Source: a bacterium (GTDB lineage Bacteria > Actinomycetota > Acidimicrobiia > Acidimicrobiales > Bin134). From it: DNA of 64,000 bases. The notes under the pieces are model-generated. The model searched no databases. It was not told where the DNA came from and was given only the letters and a program-made list of their open reading frames with translations. Location of the stretch: positions 62,001-126,000 of the forward strand of contig JAPPAP010000039.1 of NCBI GenBank assembly GCA_026705465.1. The letters run 5' to 3'. Each line of letters begins with the position of its first letter. Positions within the stretch are counted from its first letter, which is position 1. Shown here piece after piece: positions 36,491 to 43,815 of this stretch. A program made the translations under genes and the position numbers.

Positions 36491-37300
36491 TCAACTCACG
36501 AGCTTGGGGACGGTGGCCCAGCCGGAGTGTTCGGGGGGCGGGATGATGTGGTCAGCGTTGGCGACTTGGCTGGCGTAGCTGCCGGCGATGGCGATGCTGA
36601 TGGAGGCGGCTTCGAGAAGTTCGAGGTCGTTTACCCCGTCGCCGACGGCGGCGAAGTCGATGTCGAGTCCTTTCCAGCGGCAGAAGGCCTCGACGCCGGA
36701 CACTTTGGATATTCCGGGGGGCGACACCGTGAGCCGGCTTCCTCCGTAGAGGGGATCGGGTTCGTCGACTCGGGCGATACCCAGCGACTGCGAGTGAACT
36801 TCCTTGGCCGCCAAGTGTGCGAGATCGGAGGGCAGTCCGGTCAACACCAGCTCCAGTACATCGTCTTCCACGTCGCTGGGGCTGAGGGCGTGGTTGACGT
36901 CTTCGTCGAGGAATCTCAGGTGGTTGGGTTCGCTGGAGGGGTTCTTGGGTATCACCACATCTCCACCGGGATCGCCGCGGTCGTCGATGTACAGGCAGGG
37001 TCGGATGCCGTGGTCGTCGAGGACGTCCAGCAGCTTCCACAAAGCCGCAGAGTCGAAGGCGATGCGGTGAAAGCGCTCCTTGGTGGCGAAGTCCATCCCG
37101 ATCGAACCGTCTAGGGCCACCGCGGGCAGTTGGAGATCGTTCAAGTCGAACAGTCGGGAAATGTTCCGCAACCGCCGACCGGTGGCGGCCAACACCACGT
37201 GCCCCGCTGACTCCAGTTCGGTCAGTGCCTCCATGTGGGCCTTCGGAGCGACGCAGTCCAGCCCCCAGAACGTTCGATCCAGATCGGTGACAACCAGCAT
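36491..37300 (-). CDS. HAD-superfamily hydrolase (Cof-like)
   Basis: A 269-residue phosphatase of the Cof/SPP branch. Motif I 'VVTDLDRTFWG' supplies the nucleophile Asp6 and the acid Asp8; motif II Thr lies in 'LAATGRRLRNI'; motif IV is 'FAAVGDGVNDLELLEAA', with the conserved cap domain between. Cof-type proteins dephosphorylate sugar phosphates, nucleotides or cofactor intermediates; the substrate cannot be told. It is downstream of mscS by 15 bases and probably co-transcribed. Confidence 0.92.
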   Translation of the reverse strand: MLVVTDLDRTFWGLDCVAPKAHMEALTELESAGHVVLAATGRRLRNISRLFDLNDLQLPAVALDGSIGMDFATKERFHRIAFDSAALWKLLDVLDDHGIRPCLYIDDRGDPGGDVVIPKNPSSEPNHLRFLDEDVNHALSPSDVEDDVLELVLTGLPSDLAHLAAKEVHSQSLGIARVDEPDPLYGGSRLTVSPPGISKVSGVEAFCRWKGLDIDFAAVGDGVNDLELLEAASISIAIAGSYASQVANADHIIPPPEHSGWATVPKLVS

Positions 37301-37315
37301 TATTGGCAGGCGAGG

Positions 37316-38308
37316 TCAGTCGCCAGGGTTGAAGCGGCGCAGGATGCCGGAGCGGACCCGCCACCGGGAGAGCTGGCGAACCAGGGCGGGCGGCATGGTG
37401 GACTGGGTGCCTGGACCTTGGCTCGCCGAGATGATTCCGGCCCGGCCGCGGTAGGGCTGGGTGTCCTCGTTGTCTCCCGACCACACCACCACCTGCGGGA
37501 AGGCGATGGTTATGCCTGCGGCGGCAAAGCTCTGGTGTACCGAGAGGATCACGTCGTGACGGGTGGCCAGCTCCGTGGGCACGTCGCTTCCGTGCCAGTA
37601 GTAGAGCGTGAAGTCGATGCTGGACGACCCGAAGCGGGTCAACAGCGCCTGAGCCGGCGGCTCGGCGCTGACCCGTTCTACCTGCCCGAGGGCTTCGATC
37701 AGACACTCCGTGGCTGCTTGCAGGTTGGTGTCGTAGGCCACCCCCACTTCCAATTCGCTGCGCCGCAAGGACTCGCTGGTGAGGTTGACGATGGGCCCCG
37801 CCGCTACCTCGCTGTTGGGAACCCGCACCGCAGAACCGTCAAGGCCCCTCAGCACGGTTGTGCGGGAATCGATGTCGGTGGCAACTCCGAGGTGGTCGCC
37901 CAGCAGCACCGTGTCGCCCACCCTGAAGGGCCGACGGGCCTGAAGGATCAGCCCGGAGAAGAAGTTCTCCACCAGCTTCTGCAGTGCCAGCGCCAGCACC
38001 AAGCCGCCCAGCCCGATGGCGCCGATCAGCGGCCCTACCTGCACCCCCAGGCTGGTCAGCGCGTAGAACAGTCCGATCAGAAAGAGGAGATAGCCCACCA
38101 GCCTGGCGGTCACGATGGCCGCGAAGCCCGGCCCCACCACATGGATCAGCACTCTGCGTACTAGGCGAGCGGCCAGCACCGCCACAACAATCGTGGCCGC
38201 CACGATGATCCCGGCCTGTATCCAGTCGGACACGGTCAGGGCGTCGTCAATAATCGAGTCGTCAGATGACTGCGCCAGCAGATCAGCTGCGGCTGCGAAG
38301 ATCGTCAT
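37316..38308 (-). CDS. Small-conductance mechanosensitive channel (MscS family)
   Basis: A 330-residue channel that opens under membrane tension to release solutes. An extracytoplasmic N-terminus is followed by three transmembrane helices, of which the third is the Gly/Ala-rich pore helix ('GPLIGAIGLGGLVLALALQ'). The cytoplasmic vestibule includes 'FFSGLILQARRPFRVGDTVL' and the beta domain 'VPNSEVAAGPIVNLT'. Length and order match the minimal MscS. It starts at ATG 38308; a palindrome at 38343-38358 separates it from the upstream gene. Confidence 0.92.
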   Translation of the reverse strand: MTIFAAAADLLAQSSDDSIIDDALTVSDWIQAGIIVAATIVVAVLAARLVRRVLIHVVGPGFAAIVTARLVGYLLFLIGLFYALTSLGVQVGPLIGAIGLGGLVLALALQKLVENFFSGLILQARRPFRVGDTVLLGDHLGVATDIDSRTTVLRGLDGSAVRVPNSEVAAGPIVNLTSESLRRSELEVGVAYDTNLQAATECLIEALGQVERVSAEPPAQALLTRFGSSSIDFTLYYWHGSDVPTELATRHDVILSVHQSFAAAGITIAFPQVVVWSGDNEDTQPYRGRAGIISASQGPGTQSTMPPALVRQLSRWRVRSGILRRFNPGD

Positions 38309-38342
38309 TAGAACACTGCTCGTACGTCAATAGTCACTGCGT

Positions 38343-38358
38343 CGTCACTCTAGTGACG
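38343..38358. promoter_or_regulatory. 16-bp palindrome between mscS and the two-fold-repeat gene
   Basis: CGTCACT-CT-AGTGACG at 38343-38358 is symmetric apart from the central two bases. It lies 3 bases downstream of the stop of the minus-strand gene 38361-39203 and 34 bases upstream of mscS. It could be an operator for mscS or part of a weak terminator; no T-run follows. Confidence 0.35.
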
Positions 38359-38360
38359 CC

Positions 38361-39203
38361 CTACCGGTTCAGCAGCAGGCTGGCGGCCTGGGGGCAGGGC
38401 ATGCCGATCTCCACGCCGGCGGCGGCGGCAAGAGAGTTGGCTGCGGAGATGATGCCGTCGTGATAGTGCGAAAGGCCGCTTCCCATGCGGGCTCGGCGGG
38501 CGTCCACGGTGGCGCCGGCCAGGCCGTCGGCTTCCACGATGTAGAGCCCGGCCATCCCGGAGTCGTCCATGCCCCGTCCGCCGTCGGAGCAGATGAACCC
38601 GAACGGGCGGCACCGGCGCAGGTAGGGCACCGCCGAGCGTCCGGTGTGGCCGGCGGTGACCAGCACATTGCGGTCGGTGTCCTCGCTGGTACCAAAGGCG
38701 ATGGAGTCGGCCGCCACCACGCAGCGCCCGTCGGGGGAGGTCTCCATCACCGTGCGGTTGGTGATTTCTGAGGCGGCGGCCTCCACTGGGTCGTTGTCGA
38801 GCAGCACCGCAGCCGCGTCCCGCACGGCCATGCCCGTACTCACCCCGCAGTCCAAGGCCAGCTGGTTGACGAAGCTGACCACCCCATGTTCATAGAGGTG
38901 TATCCCATCGCCCAAGTGTGCGGTCATCACGTCGGCCACCGCAGCGGGAATGCCCAACGCCTCCAAGTACCACAACCCGGCAATGGCCGAGCCCTCCGGG
39001 CCCACCCCGCAGTCCATTCCGATCGCGGCCCGGGGCCGGTGCTCGGCGATGAACCGGGCGGGCAGCACCCCGCAGTACGAGGAGTTGACGCACACGTCCC
39101 GATCTCGGTTGGTCTCGTCCACGTCGTAGGCCGAGTCCATGCACATCACCCGGCCCCGAGCCGAGGCCAGCACCTCGGTCTGCTTGTCGGAGTCTGCGCT
39201 CAT
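38361..39203 (-). CDS. Unrecognised protein with internal two-fold repeat, copy 1
   Basis: A 280-residue soluble protein that I cannot assign to a family. It is clearly paralogous to the protein at 48074-48937: shared stretches include 'GVLPAR', 'LEALGIPAA', 'NVLVTAGHTGRS' and 'GFICSDGGR'. It also repeats itself. The first half has 'IAGLWYLEALGIPAAVAD' ... 'YEHGVVSFVNQLA' ... 'GVSTGMAVRDAAAVLL'; the second has 'MAGLYIVEADGLAGATVD' ... 'YHDGIISAANSLA' ... 'GVEIGMPCPQAASLLL'. Conserved Asp/Gly-rich positions (D-x-G near the start of each half) might bind a ligand or metal between halves. No signal peptide or membrane helix. The start overlaps the crotonase stop (ATGA), so both are in one operon, divergent from an acyl-CoA dehydrogenase operon. 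Confidence 0.85.
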   Translation of the reverse strand: MSADSDKQTEVLASARGRVMCMDSAYDVDETNRDRDVCVNSSYCGVLPARFIAEHRPRAAIGMDCGVGPEGSAIAGLWYLEALGIPAAVADVMTAHLGDGIHLYEHGVVSFVNQLALDCGVSTGMAVRDAAAVLLDNDPVEAAASEITNRTVMETSPDGRCVVAADSIAFGTSEDTDRNVLVTAGHTGRSAVPYLRRCRPFGFICSDGGRGMDDSGMAGLYIVEADGLAGATVDARRARMGSGLSHYHDGIISAANSLAAAAGVEIGMPCPQAASLLLNR

Positions 39204-39970
39204 CGTGCGGTTCTAGGCGGAAATTGGGGACGACGCTTCTCCATGAAGGCGGTGGCGCCCTCGATCATGTCGGGCGATCCGATGGCCTGGGCCAGAATAC
39301 CCAGCCCCGAGGCCATGTTGTCCCGCAGCTGGTTCCAGTACACGTTGGAGCTGATCTTGGCCGCCTCCAGATAGCGGGGGCTCATGGCCAGCAGCTCCTC
39401 GCACCACCGCTGCACCTCGGCCTCGAGCTCCTCGTCGGGTACCACGGCATTGATCCAGCCCATGTCACAGGCCTGTTGGGCGGTGTATTTGCGGCACAGG
39501 AAGGCCACTTCCTTAGCCCGCTTCTCACCGACGGTCATAGCCAAGAGATTGGTGCCCCCGAGCACCGGGGCGCTGCCCACTTTGACCCCGGTTTGGCCCA
39601 GCTCGGCCGATTCCGCGGCGATGGCGAAGTCGCAGGCCACCACCAGTTCGTTGCCGCCGCCGAAGGCAGGGCCGTTCACCGCCGCGATCACCGGCATGGG
39701 GGCGTTGCGGATGGCGTCGAACAGCTCCAGCGATCCGTAGAACATCGTCCGCAACTCATAGAAGTCGGCCTCGGCCAGATTGGCCAGGTACCCCCCGGCG
39801 CAGAACGCCCGCCCCTGGCCGGTGATCACCACCACCCCGGCATCGACGTGCTCCCGGAAAGCAGCGATGATCTCGTCAATAGTGTTGCGGTCATAGGAGT
39901 TCAGCCGCTCGGGCCGGTTCAGTCGCAGCCACACAACTCGGTCGTGCCGCTCGACGATGATGTCGCTCAC
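39200..39970 (-). CDS. Crotonase-family enzyme resembling MenB/BadI (ring-forming or ring-cleaving acyl-CoA lyase/hydrolase)
   Basis: A 256-residue enoyl-CoA hydratase/isomerase-superfamily protein, start GTG 39970. The oxyanion-hole segments are 'GRAFCAGG' and 'GPAFGGGNELVVACDFAIA'. The stretch 'FGQTGVKVGS'-like ('ELGQTGVKVGSAPVLGG'), followed by 'FLCRKYTAQQACDMGWINAV' and the C-terminal 'EKRRPQFPP', follows naphthoate synthase (MenB) and 2-ketocyclohexanecarboxyl-CoA hydrolase (BadI) much more closely than ordinary crotonases. BadI opens an alicyclic ring by hydrolysing a beta-keto acyl-CoA. The catalytic Asp/Tyr of MenB near 'GSFD' is not preserved, so chemistry is uncertain. It forms an operon with the two-fold-repeat protein. 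Confidence 0.88.
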   Translation of the reverse strand: MSDIIVERHDRVVWLRLNRPERLNSYDRNTIDEIIAAFREHVDAGVVVITGQGRAFCAGGYLANLAEADFYELRTMFYGSLELFDAIRNAPMPVIAAVNGPAFGGGNELVVACDFAIAAESAELGQTGVKVGSAPVLGGTNLLAMTVGEKRAKEVAFLCRKYTAQQACDMGWINAVVPDEELEAEVQRWCEELLAMSPRYLEAAKISSNVYWNQLRDNMASGLGILAQAIGSPDMIEGATAFMEKRRPQFPPRTAR

Positions 39971-40011
39971 GGTGGTGTCCTTTCCCCATACCGCATACTG
40001 TCCAGCATCGT

Positions 40012-41160
40012 ATGGCGTTCGAGCTCGACCACGACGTGCTGGCCATCCAACAGGAGGCCCGGGCGGTGGCTGCGCAGGTGGCGCCGTTCGCCGCCGAGGC
40101 CGACGAATGCAGCCATATCCACCAGCCGACCCTGGATGTGCTGCGAGCCAGCGATCTGTGCTCGCTGATGGTCCCGGCGGCCTTCGGGGGCCGCCACGAG
40201 CGAGTGGATCCCCTGGCGGTGTGCGTGGTGAGAGAAGCGTTCATGCGGGGCTCGGCCCATTTGGACTCGGTATTCGCCCTCCAGGGCATCGGAAGCTACG
40301 CCATCGCCGTGGCCGGCACCGACGAGCAGCGGGAGGAGTGGCTCCCCCGAGTGGCTAGTGCCGAGGTGCTGGCCGCCCTGGCCCTCACCGAGCCGGTGGC
40401 CGGATCGGACCTGCGGGGGATTGAGACAGCGCTCACCGACCACGGCGACGAGTTGGAGCTGAACGGGGCCAAATCGTTCATCTCCAACGCAGGGGCGGCC
40501 GGTTTCTACACCACCATGGCCAAAGAGGGCGACCGCTTCTCGCTGGTGCTGGTGCCCGCCGATGCCCTGGGGGTGTCGGTTGAACCCTCTCCAGAGATCA
40601 TCGCCCCCCATGTGCTGGGGGAGGTGAGCTTTGACCGGGTCCGCCTGCCGGCTTCAGCCCGACTCGGTGAACCCGGCGCCGGGTTCCGCCATGTGCTGGC
40701 CACCCTGTCGGTGTTCCGCATCTCGGTGGCCGGGGCCGCGGTCGGGCTCATGGACGGGGCCTTGACTTGCGCAGCCAACCACGCGGCCACCCGCGAGCAG
40801 TTCGGCCGGCCGCTGGTGCGGCTGGGGCCGGTTGCCGGGTTGCTGGCCGACTCCTGGGCTGAGCTGGAGGCCACCCGGCTGCTGGCCTATGCCACCGCGG
40901 AGGCCGCCCGGGACGACCCGTCGGCCCACCTCGACCGCTCTTCGCTGGCCAAACTGGCCGCCACCGAGGCGGCCACTCGGGTGGTGGACCGCTGCGTGCA
41001 GGTCATGGGCCGGTGGGGGCTCATTCGGGGATCGGATATCGAGCGCTACTACCGCCAGGCCCGGCCCATGCGCATCTACGAGGGCGCCTCTGAAGTGCTC
41101 CGGCTGGGCATCGCCACCCGACTGTGCGACGAAGTGGCTGACCAGCAAGGCGAGGAGTAG
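40012..41160 (+). CDS. Acyl-CoA dehydrogenase
   Basis: FAD enzyme that introduces a trans-2,3 double bond in acyl-CoA. The 382-residue protein shows the N-terminal helical domain, FAD-binding 'LALTEPVAGSDLRGIETAL', 'ELNGAKSFISNAGAAGFY', 'RFGRPLVRLGPV'-type helices ('REQFGRPLVRLGPV') and the catalytic base Glu in 'RIYEGASEVLRL', at the medium/short-chain position. A TACTGT at 39996-40001 ends 10 bases before ATG 40012, suggesting a leaderless mRNA. First gene of the ACAD-SDR-CMD-amidohydrolase set. Confidence 0.94.
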   Translation: MAFELDHDVLAIQQEARAVAAQVAPFAAEADECSHIHQPTLDVLRASDLCSLMVPAAFGGRHERVDPLAVCVVREAFMRGSAHLDSVFALQGIGSYAIAVAGTDEQREEWLPRVASAEVLAALALTEPVAGSDLRGIETALTDHGDELELNGAKSFISNAGAAGFYTTMAKEGDRFSLVLVPADALGVSVEPSPEIIAPHVLGEVSFDRVRLPASARLGEPGAGFRHVLATLSVFRISVAGAAVGLMDGALTCAANHAATREQFGRPLVRLGPVAGLLADSWAELEATRLLAYATAEAARDDPSAHLDRSSLAKLAATEAATRVVDRCVQVMGRWGLIRGSDIERYYRQARPMRIYEGASEVLRLGIATRLCDEVADQQGEE

Positions 41161-41163
41161 CTG

Positions 41164-41922
41164 ATGGCAGTGAATTGGGGTCTCGATGGCCATGTGACGG
41201 TGGTGACCGGGGCCAGTCGAGGATTGGGAGAGGCCGCGGTGCGGGCCATGGTGGCTGAGGGGGCCCAGGTGGTGGCTGCCGCCCGCTCGATTGATGCCTT
41301 GGATGCGCTGGCCGACGAGCTGGGCGACGCGGTGGCCGCGGTGTCGTGCGATATGCGAGACCGAGACGCAGTGGCCGGGCTGGTGGATGAGGGGCTGAGC
41401 CGGTTCGGCCGCCTCGACTCGGTCGTCAACAACGCGGGCATCGCCCCGGCATCCAAGTTTGTCGACCAGCCCGACGATGTGTTCGACGAGGTGCTGGCCG
41501 TGAACCTGGCCGCTCCCGCAGCACTGGCCCGACGAGCCGCCTCACACTGGATCGACGCGGGGCAAGCTGGCTCGGTGATCAACGTGGCCTCAACTTCAGG
41601 GCTCAAGGGCAAGCCGACCCTGGCCGCCTATTCAGCTTCCAAAGGCGGGCTGTTGCGGCTGACCGAGGCCCTGGCCGGGGAGTGGGCCCGCTACAACATC
41701 CGGGTGAACGTGATCGCCCCGGGAGCGTTCGAGACCGACGCCCAGGCCGCGGTGCTGGGCGATCCCGACACACTGGCAGCCCGGCTCCGCAAGATCCCCG
41801 CCCGGCGCATGGGCCAGCCCGAGGAACTGGGCCCGCTGGTGTGCTATTTGGCGTCGGAGGCGTCCGGGTTCGTTACCGGTTCGTGTTTCGTGATCGACGG
41901 CGGCGAGGTGTCCAAACTCTGA
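41164..41922 (+). CDS. Short-chain dehydrogenase/reductase (SDR), classical
   Basis: A 252-residue NAD(P)-dependent oxidoreductase. Cofactor motif 'TGASRGLG' at residues 15-22, 'NNAGIAPA', catalytic Ser in 'INVASTSG' and Tyr-Lys in 'AAYSASKGG', and the C-terminal 'GSCFVIDGGE'. It starts 3 bases after the acyl-CoA dehydrogenase stop, so both are co-transcribed. It likely oxidises a hydroxy group made in the pathway; the substrate is not deducible. Confidence 0.94.
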   Translation: MAVNWGLDGHVTVVTGASRGLGEAAVRAMVAEGAQVVAAARSIDALDALADELGDAVAAVSCDMRDRDAVAGLVDEGLSRFGRLDSVVNNAGIAPASKFVDQPDDVFDEVLAVNLAAPAALARRAASHWIDAGQAGSVINVASTSGLKGKPTLAAYSASKGGLLRLTEALAGEWARYNIRVNVIAPGAFETDAQAAVLGDPDTLAARLRKIPARRMGQPEELGPLVCYLASEASGFVTGSCFVIDGGEVSKL

Positions 41923-41975
41923 CCTGCCCGACGCTGGCCTTGTAAGTTTCTGAACCCATACGGAGGTAGCAACCC

Positions 41976-42734
41976 ATGACGATGCAGACTGCGGCAAAAG
42001 ATGCGCGAGCTGGGTCCAACAACGCAGTTCACAGCGAGTTGGGCAGCCCCGCGCTGGCAGGCGGGGAGTTGGCCGCCATCTCGCAGAAGTTCGCCGAAGG
42101 CTACGCTCGCATCCGCGACGTGACCGACCGCGATGGCGCCTGTCCGGCCTGGGCCAAGGCGCTGTACATGGCCTGCGCCGCCGCGGTGCGGGGCCAGCCG
42201 GAGATGACCCTTCGGGAACTGGCCCGGTCCAGCGAGCTGGGGTTGAGCCTGAGCGACGCCCGGGGAGCATCGCTGGCGGTGCTCATCTCCCGGGGCGAGG
42301 CCACCTACGACGCCTTTGCCCGGGCCATCGACCAAGCGTTCGACATTGCCGCCGATCAGTCCTCCGAGCCGATTCCCGATTTCGCCCTCGACCGCCAAGC
42401 GGCGCTGGACTATTTCCAGAGCTATTTCGGCTTCGTGCCTGACTACATCGAGGTGATGGCCGACAACGCCCCCCGAGCCTTGGAGGGCTACGTACTGATG
42501 CGGCAGTGGTCCTTGGCCGAGAACATGCTCGACGCCAAGCACGTGGAGCTGCTGCTGTGCACCATCAATGCCGCGGAGTTCTCCAGCCGGTTTGTGAACA
42601 TCCACGCCAATGGCGCCCGCAACGCCGGGGCATCCGAAGCCGAGATCACCGAGGCGGTGGTGTGCGCCATTCCCATCTCTGGCGTGGCCTCCTGGCTGCC
42701 GGGGGCCGACGGGATCATGGAAGGCCGCCAATAG
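41976..42734 (+). CDS. Carboxymuconolactone decarboxylase/AhpD-like protein without the CxxC pair
   Basis: A 252-residue all-helical protein made of two CMD-like halves: one around residues 55-110 and the other around 150-235, ending 'NAGASEAEITEAVVCAIP'. AhpD-type peroxidase members carry a Cys-x-x-Cys within the 'E.C..C...H' helix. Here that helix reads 'LLCTINAAEFSSRFVNIHAN', with only one Cys, so a disulfide reductase role is unlikely. It may be a decarboxylase-like catalyst or a structural/binding member. The start is ATG 41976 after 'ACGGAGGTAG' (41960-41969). It is in a set with ACAD, SDR and an ACMSD-like amidohydrolase. Confidence 0.82.
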   Translation: MTMQTAAKDARAGSNNAVHSELGSPALAGGELAAISQKFAEGYARIRDVTDRDGACPAWAKALYMACAAAVRGQPEMTLRELARSSELGLSLSDARGASLAVLISRGEATYDAFARAIDQAFDIAADQSSEPIPDFALDRQAALDYFQSYFGFVPDYIEVMADNAPRALEGYVLMRQWSLAENMLDAKHVELLLCTINAAEFSSRFVNIHANGARNAGASEAEITEAVVCAIPISGVASWLPGADGIMEGRQ

Positions 42735-42777
42735 GGTTGCCCGCCACCTCCAAGGCAGGCAGCGGAGGCTCACCCCC

Positions 42778-43758
42778 ATGAGCGGGCTTATCGACGTCCA
42801 CGCCCACATCGTGCTGGAGGGCACGATGGGTGCGGCCGGTCCGTGTGGCCCCGAGATCGGCGCCCACGATGACGGCACCCCCTGGTTCCGGGTGGGTGGC
42901 TACCAGCTCGACGGGGTGGCCTACCGGGGGTCGCTGTTTATCGAGCTGGACATGCGCTTGGAGGCCATGGACGCCCAGGGCATCTCGGTGCAGGCCCTGT
43001 CGCCCAACCCGCTCACCTATCTGCACTTCATCGAGCCCCCGTTGGCTGTCGACTTCTGCCGCCGCCACAACGACGCCCTGGCTGCCGCGGTGGCTGCCCA
43101 TCCCGATCGCTTCGTCGGATTGGCCGCGCTGCCTATGCAGGATGTCGACGCGGCCTGCGCTGAGCTCGAGCGGGCGGTGCGAGATCTGGGCCTCCTGGCC
43201 GGCTACACCGGCACCGACTTCGGCACCCCCCTCGACGATCCGGCCCTCGACCAGCTCTGGTCGCTGTGTACTGAGCTCGATGTTCCCCACTTCCTGCACC
43301 CCACCCAGTCGGGCATCGACGGCCCGCTGCTCGACCCCCGGCTGCGCCGCTGGGACCTCGACTTGGTGCTGGAGTACTCCTACGAGGAGACGGTGGCGGT
43401 AGCCACCCTGGTGTTCGGCGGGGTCACCGAGCGCCACCCCGAACTGGACCTGTGCCTGTCCCACGGCGGCGGCACCACGCCGGTGGTGTTGTCCAAGCTC
43501 CGCAAGCTGGCCGAGCGGCGCCCCGCCGCCCCCGAGTGGATCAAAGAGCCAGGGGCATTCGACCGAGCCCTCAATCGCCTGTGGTTCGACTGCCACATCA
43601 CTGGCGAAGCCGAGCTAGCTCTGGCCCTCGAGCAATACGGCACCGACCGGCTGGTCTACGGCACAAACTTCGGCGGCTGGGACAGGGGCACCGGCCCCGA
43701 CGTGGCCGACCTCGCCGAAACCCTCAACGCCAACGCCACCCGCTTGCTGAGGCTCTAA
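42778..43758 (+). CDS. Amidohydrolase family protein (ACMSD-like)
   Basis: TIM-barrel metal-dependent enzyme of the amidohydrolase_2 group. ATG 42778 follows AGCGGAGG (42761-42768); the preceding open frame is not needed. The 326-residue protein begins 'LIDVHAHIVLEG' (metal-binding HxH), and has 'LSHGGG' for a further metal His and 'DRLVYGTNFGG' for the catalytic Asp region. Relatives include ACMSD and gamma-resorcylate decarboxylase, acting on aromatic or unsaturated carboxylic acids as decarboxylases or hydratases. Last gene of the module; 57 bases to the RCC1-like gene. Confidence 0.9.
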   Translation: MSGLIDVHAHIVLEGTMGAAGPCGPEIGAHDDGTPWFRVGGYQLDGVAYRGSLFIELDMRLEAMDAQGISVQALSPNPLTYLHFIEPPLAVDFCRRHNDALAAAVAAHPDRFVGLAALPMQDVDAACAELERAVRDLGLLAGYTGTDFGTPLDDPALDQLWSLCTELDVPHFLHPTQSGIDGPLLDPRLRRWDLDLVLEYSYEETVAVATLVFGGVTERHPELDLCLSHGGGTTPVVLSKLRKLAERRPAAPEWIKEPGAFDRALNRLWFDCHITGEAELALALEQYGTDRLVYGTNFGGWDRGTGPDVADLAETLNANATRLLRL

Positions 43759-43815
43759 ATCAGAAGAAGAGGAACCAAGTTGGGTCGAGAAGCGTCTATT
43801 GCTTGAAAGGGGGCG

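Noticed and set aside
36552-37706. Long minus-strand frame overlapping HAD and mscS genes
   Set aside because: Arg/Pro-rich product without a fold; both overlapped genes are family members in another frame.
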